Shown here: piece after piece, positions 45,823-56,926 of the stretch
Numbering within the stretch: position 1 is the first letter of the stretch
How the letters are laid out: each line of letters begins with the position of its first letter
Source: Vicia villosa
Taxonomy: Eukaryota; Streptophyta; Magnoliopsida; Fabales; Fabaceae
DNA: 64,000 nt
Direction: 5' to 3'
Assembly (NCBI RefSeq): GCF_029867415.1
Contig: NW_026705298.1
Coordinates: 248,001 to 312,000 of the forward strand
Made by a program: the position numbers and the translations under genes
The notes under the pieces: generated by a model
Told to the model about the DNA's origin: nothing
Databases searched by the model: none
What the model saw: only the letters and a program-made list of their open reading frames with translations

Positions 45823-46179
45823 ACATTAATAATGATGAAAATAAAGGAAAGAGTAGTAACGAAACAAATATTTTTTTTAATCATATAAAAGAAAAATTAT
45901 TATTTCTTTAGAAGGAAAAAGATAAAATATGAATGTAAATCATTATTAGTTTGCTGACTACAAAATGATTTTAGCAATTTCTGTTTATTTAAAATTTAAA
46001 AACATTATATTACAAATATATTATCTTTATCATTGATTTTTTTTTGTGTGAAATTTTGTAATTAAAACATGTATTTAAGTTGTTTCCATTCATACTTGTA
46101 CAACTATGTCACAAAACACAGAAGAAACACAAACATCCATCCATAACTCTAATATGATACATCCATTTTTCTCTTTTAT

Positions 46180-47714
46180 AGTAACAAATCCGTGCATACG
46201 CACGGGTGGGTTCTGTTTGGTTACGCGAATTTGGATACATCATTTAATTTAAATAAAAATATTAAAAAAGAAAAAAATTTAGATAAATAATTGATTATTT
46301 CGTATATAAAGATATTTAGATAAATAATAGATTTTTTCTCGTATAGCATTTTTGGATTAAAAATATTTAATCATAAATATCATTTCTCGTATATAAAAAT
46401 ATTTATATTAATAATAGATCTTTTCCCGTATACAGACTTCATTTTTGTTTAGGTATCATTTACAAAAATATTTGGATCAATAGTAAATTTCGTATATAAA
46501 AATATTTAGATCAATAATAAATTTTTTCCGTATACCATTTTTAAATAAAATATATTTGGATAATAAATAGCATTTTTCGCAAATAATATATTTTTTTTCC
46601 GTATACAAATATTATTTTTGTTTAGGTATCATTTACAAAAATATTTAGATCAATATTAAATTTTTGTAAATTAAAGTATTTAGATTAATAATATATTTTT
46701 ACCTGTATACTATTTTTGGATGAAAAATATTTGATAATAAATACCATTTCTCGTATATAAAAATATTTAGATCAATAATAAATTTTTTCCCGTATACAGA
46801 CTTCATTTTTGTTTAGGTATCATTTACCAAAATATTTGGATCAATAGAAAATTTCGTATATAAAAATATTTACATCAATAGTAGATTTTTTCACGCATAC
46901 CATTTTTTAATACAAATATTTGGATCGTAACTAACATTTTTCGTAAATAATAATATAAATATTATTTTTATTTGGGTATCATTTACAAAAATATTTGTAT
47001 CAATATTAAATTTTCGTATAAAAAAATATTTCGATCAATAATATATTTTTTTCCGTATACCATTTTTGGACCAAAAATATTTGATCATAAATACCATTTC
47101 TTGTATATAAAAATATTTAGGTCAATAATAGATTTTTTCCCGTATACAGACTTCATTTTTGTTTAGGTATCATTTACAAAAATATTGGGATCAATAGTAA
47201 ATTTCGTATATAAAAATATTTACATCAATAGTAGATTTTTTCTCGTATACCATTTTTAAATAAAAAATATTTGGATCATAAATAACATTTTTCGTAAATA
47301 AAAATACAAATACTATTTTTATTTGGGTATCATTTACAAAAATATTTAGATCAATACTAAATTTTCGTATAAAAAATATTTAGATCAATAATAGATTTTT
47401 TCCCGTATACCATTTTTCGATCAAAAATATTTGATCATAAATATCATTTCTCGTATATAAAAATATTTAGGTCAGTAATATATTTTTTCTCGTATACAGA
47501 CTTCATTTTTGTTTAGATATTATTTACAAAAATATTTGGATCAATAGTAAATTTTCTATATAAAAATATTTACATCAATAGTAGATTTTCTCCCGTATAC
47601 CATAACATTTTTCGTAAATAATAATACAAATATTATTTTTATTTGGGTATCATTTACAAAAATATTTGGATTAATATTAAGTTTTTGTATAAAAAAATAT
47701 TTAGATCAATAATA
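46180..47714. repeat. AT-rich tandem repeat block, alternating ~190- and ~160-bp units
   Basis: The phrase 'tatcatttacaaaaatattt' recurs near 46448, 46625, 46816, 46975, 47166, 47326, 47515 and 47646. Spacings of 177, 191, 159, 191, 160, 189 and 131 bp show a dimeric unit of about 350 bp. Other shared words are 'cgtatataaaaatatt' and 'ttttttcccgtatac'. It opens with 'aatccgtgcatacgcacggg', an inverted motif. Absent from copy B. Confidence 0.85.
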
Positions 47715-47983
47715 GAAAAAAGATAAAATATGAATGTAAATCATTATTAGTTTGTTGACTACAAAATGATTTTAGCAATTTCTGTTTATTTAAAATTTAA
47801 AAACACTATATTACAAATATATTATCTTTATCATTGATTTTTTTTTGTGTGTGAAATTTTGTAATTAAAACATGTATTTAAGTTGTTCCCATTCATACTT
47901 GTACAACTATGTCCCAAAACACAGAAGAAACACAAACATCCATCCATAACTCTAAAATGATGCATCCATTTTTCTCTTTTTAT
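47715..47983. repeat. Second copy of a 270-bp segment flanking the AT-rich block
   Basis: Repeats 45914-46179 almost base for base, from 'gataaaatatgaatgtaaat' to 'atccatttttctcttttta'. Copy B has this segment once (about 56102-56370). The AT-rich block therefore sits between two copies of its flank. Confidence 0.88.
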
Positions 47984-48301
47984 CAAAAATAAGATGATGC
48001 ATCCATTAATCAAGAGCATCATACAAAAAATGAAGAAGAAAGTCAACAATTCTTTTTTCCTTGTCTTATATGTGGTGGTGTTACAAGTATTTCTAGGTCA
48101 AGGCATTGAAACTTTTTTCCCTCTTTACAAAAGAGCTTAAGCTAAATTTTACTTTGTTATATACACATTTCTACACCAACCAAACCAATGGAACAAATCA
48201 TTTTGAACTCAGCTGCAACATCTTCAATGAAAAATATCATCATCTGTGAATTGCTGTTACCTTGTTTTCTCAAGATAGGAACCATTCTTATCGTCGTAGT
48301 G

Positions 48302-48484
48302 TTACTCGAGTCGTTGTTCGTTCTGTTGTTTATCTTCTACTCCTTCCACTGCGGCTGCCATTGATGCTGAGGCTTCTTCGAGGGTTCTTCTCTTCTCGAC
48401 TGTGTTGAAGGCTTCAAGAATATCACCCTCTTCCCACTCATCGTAGTCTTCTAACGCAAGCCCGCACTCGAGACCGGCGTTTAC
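48302..48484 (-). pseudogene. Duplicated last exon of the IF-2 gene
   Basis: On the minus strand an intact AG acceptor is followed by 60 codons and a stop: '[20 protein letters not shown]', then '[15 protein letters not shown]', ending 'QQNERRLE'. The real exon (56872-56690) ends 'QQNEQRSE'. The reading frame and splice site are undamaged, but the rest of the gene lies beyond 8 kb of other DNA including an LTR. It is a stranded exon unless read-through transcripts splice to it. Confidence 0.9.
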
Positions 48485-48538
48485 CTGTTCACAAGCAAGA
48501 GAAAATTAATGGGGAAGGAATACACGGCAACCGTCGCC

Positions 48539-49729
48539 GAAGATCATGCTTAGGTCTTCTCCTGGTGTGGAGTCGATGTTGAGTCATAGATCGTAAGAGA
48601 TCTTATTCTTTCAGTCCTGAAGATCATGCTTAGGTCTTCTCCTGGTGTCGAGTCGATGTTGAGTCATAGATCGTAAGAGATCTTATTCTTTCAGTCCTGA
48701 AGATCATGCTTAGGTCTTCTCCTGGTGTCGAGTCGATGTTGAGTCATAGATCGTAAGAGATCTTATTCTTTCAGTCCTGAAGATCATGCTTAGGTCTTCT
48801 CCTGGTGTCGAGTCGATGTTGAGTCGTAGATCGTAAGAGATCTTATTCTTTCAGTCCTGAAGATCATGCTTAGGTCTTCTCCTGGTGTCGAGTCGATGTT
48901 GAGTCGTAGATCGTACGAGATCTTATTCTTTAAGTCCTGAAGATCATGCTTAGGTCTTCTCCTGGTGTCGAGTCGATGTTGAGTCATAGATCGTAAGAGA
49001 TCTTATTCTTTCAGTCCTGAAGATCATGCTTAGGTCTTCTCCTGGTGTCGAGTCGATGTTGAGTCATAGATCGTAAGAGATCTTATTCTTTCAGTCCTGA
49101 AGATCATGCTTAGGTCTTCTCCTGGTGTCGAGTCGATGTTGAATCATAGATCGTAAGAGATCTTATTCTTTCAGTCCTGAAGATCATGCTTAGGTCTTCT
49201 CCTGGTGTCGAGTCGATGTTGAGTCATAGATCGTAAGAGATCTTATTCTTTCAGTCCTGAAGATCATGCTTAGGTCTTCTCCTGGTGTCGAGTTGATGTT
49301 GAGTCGTAGATCGTAAGAGATCTTATTCTTTCAGTCCTGAAGATCATGCTTAGGTCTTCTCCTGGTGTCGAGTCGATGTTGAGTCGTAGATCGTACGAGA
49401 TCTTATTCTTTCAGTCCTGAAGATCATGCTTAGGTCTTCTCCTGGTGTCGAGTCGATGTTGAGTCATAGATCGCTACGAGATCTTATTCTTTCAGTCCTG
49501 AAGATCATGCTTAGGTCTTCTCCTGGTGTCGAGTCGATGTTGAGTCGTAGATCGTACGAGATCTTATTCTTTCAGTCCTGAAGATCATGCTTAGGTCTTC
49601 TCCTGGTGTCGAGTCGATGTTGAGTCATAGATTGCTACGAGATCTTATTCTTTCAGTCCTGAAGATCATGCTTAGGTCTTCTCCTGGTGTCGAGTCGATG
49701 TTGAGTCGTAGATCGCTACGAGATCTTTT
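48539..49729 (+). repeat. Array of about fifteen 80-bp tandem repeats
   Basis: 'agatcatgcttaggtcttct' starts at 48541, 48621, 48701 and so on every 80 bp to 49421, then 49502, 49582 and 49663 because some units gain a C (81 bp). Units are nearly identical; the main variants are gtcata/gtcgta and gtaaga/gtacga/gctacga, which occur in runs, showing local amplification. Followed by about 290 bp of unique sequence, a polypurine tract and an LTR, it is the 3' untranslated minisatellite of an Ogre-like element. Confidence 0.95.
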
Positions 49730-50024
49730 TTCCTTTCGGTCATTGTTTCATACAACCATTCTCTTTGAAAACCCTGTATTGGCACCGTTACCACGTTACA
49801 AGCTATCACCATCCAAATCCATTGCTCACTGTAAATATATCCACCAGAAAAACAAATTCCTCTCTTTCCCCAGCAGATATCAAAACAAAAATAAAGAATA
49901 AAGACCACTCCATCTTCTCGGGACAAATTTCGGGTCTTTGGTATTTAATCTTCTTCTACTCCGAATGTTCGAAAGGCTGGCGCCAATCTCACCTTCGAGT
50001 ATAAGACGATTAAATAGGGGCAGC
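49730..50024 (+). other. 3' untranslated tail and polypurine tract of an Ogre-like element
   Basis: Non-coding. It ends with 'gattaaataggggcagc' immediately before the LTR, closely like 'attaaataggggcatc' before the 3' LTR at 38613. This is the plus-strand primer site for reverse transcription. Confidence 0.75.
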
Positions 50025-53000
50025 TGTCATACCCCAAATTTGTCCTACCCTTTAACTTCTAACTGGCTTAGGCTTTGCATTCATGTACATACATCACTTA
50101 GGTCATAATCCATACCCATGCATGCATATCATTGGTATCAATCAAAGACCAGCAGGAAATAACTTTTGTGGCAAGGTATCGATTGAAGGGTACAAGCTTG
50201 CAAATCACCTGGTTCCTTAAATCAGGGTTTCTTTGACCAAAGTCAACCAGTTGACTTTCTGGTCAACATTCAATCAGGAATGGCTTCTATGTGCGAAAAA
50301 GTTCTCATACTGACTAGGTGGATGTGTTTGTTTGACCGGATTTGACTGGAGGAGATTTAACCGGGAATTTCATCAATAGTCGGAAAAATCAGAACAGTTG
50401 ACTTTTGGGGTCAAAATCAGAAGAATTATTCAAATATTGACTTTTGGTGGAAAATCAGTCAAGAAAAGTCAAAGAATGGATAAAATCGGGAGTTCGACAA
50501 AAAGTTGCCAAAATAGCAAAAGGACAAGTTTTCAACACTTAGAAAAAATTTTGGCTCTTTAAATCTCGATGAGCAGTCCACTTCAGCCCTGATTTACACG
50601 TGGCAAATGGCATTTATTGGAGAAATTTCCAACACCAAAGTTGTTCCTCTCATGGAGTAGAACAACTTTGTAGTTGATCACTTTTTCATTTAAAGCTTGT
50701 ATGAAGAGATAAAGTGGTTTGAAGTTACTGAAAATTCATTTAAACCAAGTCATAATCCAGGTCACAAGTCAGGTCATGACCTGGCATTTTAACAAACACA
50801 TGGCATGCCAAATCTCCAGCCATTTTCAGAGCTCTACAGAAGTGCCATGAATGCAAACTTGGTATGTATCTCTTCCTTGCCATCCCCTCTATCCATTTAA
50901 ACAAGAATTGGGTCAATTGAACAAGTATTGCGTGAGATGAAAGCTTTCAAAGTAGTGCCCCAACACTGGTCAAATCCTGCAGACAGCCAAGGCACAAAAT
51001 TCTGGGCACGCAATGCATTTCAGCAAACACATGGTGTGCCAAGTGTCAATGCCTCTTTCTTCCTCCAAAAGTCACTATCTTGAACAATCTTGGTTCTAAA
51101 CTACTCTTTGCCATGTCCTCTATCTATTGAGACCAGTATCACTAATTTTGGACATGTGTTGATCAAGATAGAGAGGCTCAAAGTGCTTCCCTCACAAAGT
51201 TACAATCCGACTGCATGCATAGCCCAGTTCCTTGCTATGCGCGTGTAGTGGGAATTGCATGAGTTCAAGGCTATTTTTCTCATACTTCTAGGCCTTATCT
51301 TGAGATGCTTTCAACTTCAATCTTGTTCTATCCCATGCCCTCTTTGCTATGACAACATTCTTGCATCATTTGACCACACATGGCTTGAGATATAAGTGTC
51401 CAAAGTGAGCAACATAGCATTGGTAATATGGCAAGGCACACAAGTAATTGTTGCAGCATCATGCATGAATTGTTCCATATATTACCTCCACATACCATGA
51501 CAAGCCATGCAGACACTATCCTATTGAAAGCATGCCTAAGAATTATTCCATGCAATATTTGCTCATTAGCTTAAGAGAGAAAGCAAAGCAACAACTACAA
51601 CATACAACACACTTCAAGTCCCACATTGGAAAAATGGAAAAGTTATATGGCAAGCTACAAATCCAAGTCCCACACTGAAGAATTCCTATCATGAACCAAT
51701 CATTAGCGATATATAAGAAGCTGCACAGCCCTCACACTCACATACACTATTCATTCTCTCTCTTTCACCCACGTTTTACTCCCTCGCTCCATACTCTCCA
51801 TTCTTCATTTTCAGTTTCAACTCACCTTCTCTCTCTCTTCACTCTCTTCCCTCCCATCTCTCTCTCATCTCTATCTAACCACCATAACCGTTTTCTCTCT
51901 CCACCACCAACCACCCTAACAAACTCCTAACAAATCTTAACCACCATAACAACCAAATGTAACAAAACTTTTCAACCTTCAACCTCCATAACCATAACTC
52001 CATCATCTCCATCATCTTCAAACTTCAACAACCACAATCATCATCATAGAATCATCGCCTTATTATCTCAACATCGTCGTCCTATATAGCATTCAACCTC
52101 CATCATCCTTTAAAGATTCTTCACGTCATCATCATCATTGCCAATTCGTTCCTCAAGATGCAAACTCCTCCATCCTCACTGTTCAATAGATCTGTGAGTT
52201 TATTTCTCACCAATAGGAGTTGCTCAAAGATTCTTGAAGTATAGAAGTTTTATGAAGTTTCGTTCGAGGCTCTCCAGGCAAGTTCTATATAACTCCTTCA
52301 CATAGCTCTGTATATTCACACGTTTGTGTATGATAATATGAATATTTTTGTGTCCCTTGCATCTTAACTCGTTTCACATAAAATGTTCATATTTTGGATG
52401 CATTTGAATGCTGAAGTTGATTGTAAGTATGATGACATGTTTAGATTGAAGTTGTTGAATTTCTTAAAAGTTAGGGTTTCGAAAAACACGTTCGGTTATG
52501 ATGTTAGACTTAGAATCAATAGAAAAGGAGGACGGATTCAGACTCAGCGTGAGAAAACGAGTAGAAAGGTGGTCTTTTTTTATTATTTCTGGGCGAGTTT
52601 GATTTCCCCTGCGGCGGAGCCTCACCGGAGAAGATGATCGGAGCTCCGTCTCCGGCGTCTGTCTCCTCTCCATTTTCTTTTTCGTTTTGACGACGTGGCA
52701 GAGGGGCATTGGGTCTGATTCCCACTATTTGGCTTGTTTTGTCCTTACTACAATCATTGGCTTATGACGTGTGACATTCTGATTGGTTGAGAATGCTTTT
52801 TGGCATTTTGTGACTTAAGTAAACTAGTTACCAATTGATTCATGTTGCATTCCACGTTTCATATGTGAAATATAGTGCATATCTAAAAAAACACATGCTT
52901 ATTATAATAAGACTAGAAATGGAATAAAAAAAGAAATAAAGGAAACTGGGCCACGCTCCATCTTCAGATTGGGCCTTAGCGCTTTCTTATATCCACACCC

Positions 53001-54245
53001 CTAGTTTCAGGCCCAATGCGCCTATTAACACAGAGTCAGTTAATTTGTTAATTACTAATTCACCCCCTGTGTATAGAATTTTATTTTGTTTCTAATTTTT
53101 TTTTTTATATATTTTAGTTTGTTGATTCTTTTTACTCAAATGAAAATGATAAAAATTGTTTTCTAACCAATTAGAATTTTAACAATCCATAGATTTCATT
53201 TTTGATTTTTAATAGATTTTAATTGTTGATTTCTTTTGATTTGTGATTGGTTGTAAAGCCATAAATAAATAGTTTCTTTGTTAATTCTTCAAAATAATTT
53301 CTCACATGAGTAAAAATGCTTGTTGCTTGTAAATATTTTCATAAATAGTATAGACTTTAATTCTTTTCCTTTTGTGAATATTTTCTTATATTGTGAGATG
53401 CTTAGATAAACCTCCTCATTTTCTCTTAGAATAATCAACAACATAGATTTAGAAATTAGGAATAGTGCCCCTTTTTCATTCTTTTTTCTTTTACAACACT
53501 AAAACATCTAAAAATATTCAAAATAAACTCCCATTAAAAAATACCAAGAAAACACTAAAAAACACTAATAATCAAAGTGAAAATTCTTAAAAAGGGAATG
53601 GAAGCTTGAAACATCCCTTGCTTAATGGAATGTTCGAGTGCTTGGATCTCCCTTGCTTAAGGGTCCCATTCAGGCGTAAGTTCCCAACTTCTAAAAAACA
53701 CCAACCAAAGAGTAACTCGAGTTTCCCTTGCTTAAGGGATTTCCTCGAAACACTCAAACTCTCTCTCTTTCTCTCCTTTCTTAAGGGCATTGTTATCTCC
53801 GCTCTATTGCATCCTAGGCTGTCCCCTTATGCAAGAGCGCGAGCGTTAACTCCACCCAACTAAAAAACACAAAAACAAACAGAAAATATTGAGCCGAACT
53901 ACGGCGCTCTGATTCCTGAAAAGGATACGTAGGCATCAAGTCGCGGGGCTTGAACGAGCACATTTGTAAATAATTTCTTCTTTTCCCGTATTTCTTTTGC
54001 ATTCATTCGCATATAGACATAGACATAGTACACACCCTTTAGATAGAAACAAACATAGGTGGATACCATCGAGTACGATGGGCGCGAGGGGTGCTAATAC
54101 CTTCCCCTTGCGTAACCGACTCCCGCACCTAGATTCTCTGGTCGCAAGACCCTGTTTCTTCCTTTGTTAGGTTTCCTGATATTCCTTTCCCTTATGGGAT
54201 AAATATATTGGTGGCGACTCTGTTCATTTTTCGCGAGCGTGCGAC
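50025..54245 (+). mobile_element. 3' LTR of a truncated Ogre-like retrotransposon
   Basis: Starts TGTCATACCCCAAATTTG and ends '...cgcgagcgtgcga', probably missing the last one or two bases of the expected CA end. It is about 4.2 kb. It contains a TATA box (tatataag, about 51709-51716) followed by a C/T-rich leader. Near its end, 'gtggcgactctgttc' resembles the end of the 3-kb LTRs at 29758 and 38613. No matching 5' LTR or internal coding region is in the window, so the element is 5'-truncated. Its right edge abuts copy B of the segmental duplication. Confidence 0.85.
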
Positions 54246-54247
54246 TG

Positions 54248-56926
54248 GAGGCACTGCAGCACATGAGGCAGCGTAGATACAGGGGGCACAGTCCTTCATA
54301 CGCAGTAATTTGTAGTTTTTGTATTATGAGCACAATTTTCTGTTATATTTTATTTTGTACACTAAATTTTGACTTTATTATGTACTCTAAAATTATTAAC
54401 TTTTATATCATTTTCATATTATTCTAAAAGTAGGCCGATCTTAGGAGTAGGAGACCAAAACTACCGTTTAGAGCCTTAACTTTTTTTACTTATTTAATAT
54501 ACTGTAACTTAGGAATTTTTTAAAGAATTTTGTATATTAACTAAACAGTAATATTTATTTAAAATATATATGAATTAATTTAAAATTTATTTTTATAGAC
54601 AACAAATTTAAAATATATATGAATTAATATTTATTATTTTATTTTTAAAATTTTTGGCAATACTTTTTTTAAATGATGTTTAAAATATGATAAGAATAGC
54701 ACTTAAATGAATTGGTTTATTTATTTATAAAGATAAATATTGAGGGAAATTAATTCTAAATAATTTTAATAAATAATTTTTCATCTTAAAAAACTTATTA
54801 CAATTCAAATGAAAATATATTAATTTTATTATTATGTTAAAAAATTAATTTTAAATTTTGTCTTAGGACTCAAAATATGTTGGGTCGGTCCTGTCTGAAA
54901 GTGTGTGGTTTAAATTATACAAAAAAGTTATATGTCGTCAAATTCATCAGAGCATCTCTAAATCAACTGCAGAAATTGCTATCTGCTGTGGTTATGGATA
55001 TGCATCTTTGGAGTTTGTCTGGTGTGATCACAAAAATGCATCTCCGGATTTCAACATAAGGTGTTTTAATGGGTATATATGTGATGTACATTGAGTTGTT
55101 ACGGAGATGGAGCTCCGTAATAAATTTTGAACCATAATGGGGTGTTATTCAATTAGACTCTGTTTGAGAAATACATATGGTGCGCTTGGAGATGCATTTT
55201 TGAAACCTGAGGGGTATTTTCGATTTTGCAGTGAGTATTTTTCCAACTCATAGGATGAGGTTAGCAATTCTCTAATATATGCTCAATAGTTACTCTTTCT
55301 GTTTCAAAATGACTGACGTTTTAGCAAATAAAATTTGTTTCAAAATGACTGTCGTTTTAGCAAATAAATTTTGTTTCAAAATGATTGTCATTCTCACTTT
55401 TCAATATAGTAATAATTGTTATTTTTCAATTGTGTTCTTTAACTATTACTCAGGATACTATTTCAAGTAGAGTAATAAAGTTAATTTAATACAAGTGTAA
55501 TATATCATAACAATATTATTGCATTTCTTAATATGTGTACAAAAACCTTAAACGACTGTCAATTTGAAATGGAGGGAATAAAAACCAATTAAAGGGTGAA
55601 GTTTAGAACTCTGTGCCTACTCAAACCCACGTCATTGGACTGATCTCATCAAACCAATATTAATAACAGAAATGATATTCTTACACTCAAATGATACACT
55701 ACACCATATTTGTTGTTCATCAATACAGTGAACAGTATTTTATTTTAAAAAAATTAAAATATATAAAAAATATTTTTAAAAATAAATAAATTTTCTAGAT
55801 TAAAAAAAACCGATATAAAAATTATGTAATTAACCAATTTCATCAATTCATTAATTAACATTTTAACTAAAAATTATTTTTAATATTTGAATATTTATTA
55901 ACCAAACTATAAACTATATTAATCAACTTTTTACACTCAACTAACCACGGTATTTGTAAACCGTGAATTGGGTGAAGGGGTAAAAAATGGTGTATGAATA
56001 GTATAGCTACATTAATAATGAAGAAAATAAAGGAAAGAGTAGTAATGAAACAAATATTTTTCTAAATTATATAAAAGAAAAATTATTATTTCTTTAGAAG
56101 GAAAAAAATAAAATATGAATGTAAATCATTATTAGTTTGTTGACTACTAAATGATTTTAGCAAATTCTGTTTATTTAAATTTTAAAAACATTATATTACA
56201 AATATATTATCTTTATCATTGATTTTTTTTTTTGTGTGTGAAATTTTGTAATTAAAACATGTATATAAGTTGTTTCCATTCATACTTGTACAACTATGTC
56301 ACAAAACACATAAGAAACACAAACATCCACCCATAACTCTAAAATGATGCATCCATTTTTCTCTTTTTATCAAAAATAAGATGATGCATCCATTAATCAA
56401 GAGCATCATACAAAAAATGAAGAAGAAAGTCAACAATTCTTTTTTCCTTGTCTTATATGTGGTGGTGTTACAAGTATTTCTAGGTCAAGGCATTGAAACT
56501 TTTTTCCCTCTTTACAAAAGAGCTTAAGCTAAATTTTACTTTGTTATATACACATTTCTACACCAACCAAACCAATGGAACAAATCATTTTCAACTCAGC
56601 TGCAACATCTTCAATGTAAAAATATCATCATGTGTGAATTGTTGTTACCTTGTTTTCTCAAGATAGGAACCATTCTTATCGTCGTAGTGTTACTCGCTTC
56701 GTTGTTCGTTCTGTTGTTTATCTTCTACTCCTTCCACTGCGGCTGCCATTGATGCTGAGGCTTCTTCGAGGGTTCTTCTCTTCTCGACTGTGTTGAAGGC
56801 TTCAAGAATATCACCCTCTTCCCACTCATCGTAGTCTTCTAACGCAAGCCCGCACTCGAGACCGGCGTTTACCTGTTCACAAGCAAGAGAAAATTAATAG
56901 AGAAGGAATACACGGCAACCGTCGCC
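54248..56926. repeat. Inner copy (B) of the tandem duplication, contiguous with the IF-2 gene
   Basis: Matches 44157-48538. It continues without a break into IF-2 intron 11, so this copy carries the working terminal exon. It includes the Stowaway-like MITE (55293-55578) and the AT-rich 3' flank of IF-2, and begins directly at the end of the Ogre-like LTR. Confidence 0.9.
55293..55578. mobile_element. Stowaway-like MITE (copy B)
   Basis: The left end CTCTTTCTGTTTCAAAATG and the right end 'caatttgaaatggagggaa' are slightly closer to the Stowaway consensus than in copy A. TA flanks both sides. Confidence 0.65.

Larger units (their letters stand above)
44157..48538. repeat. Outer copy (A) of the tandem duplication flanking IF-2
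   Basis: Matches 54248-56926 from 'gaggcactgcagcacatgag' to 'gcaaccgtcgcc', with scattered substitutions. Compared with copy B it lacks about 85 bp at 44812 (lost between two 'gtggtt' repeats) and has an extra block at about 46180-47983. It ends exactly where the 80-bp array begins. It contains a copy of the IF-2 terminal exon. Confidence 0.9.

Noticed and set aside
48302..48484. A second IF-2 gene
   Set aside because: Only the terminal exon and its flank are duplicated; no other IF-2 exon lies in the outer copy.
48539..49729. CRISPR-like array
   Set aside because: Whole 80-bp units repeat without unique spacers, and the DNA is eukaryotic.
48539..49926. Open frames in the 80-bp array and beyond (48790-48987, 49587-49901, 49672-49926)
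   Set aside because: They are translations of a tandem repeat with no start context or similarity.
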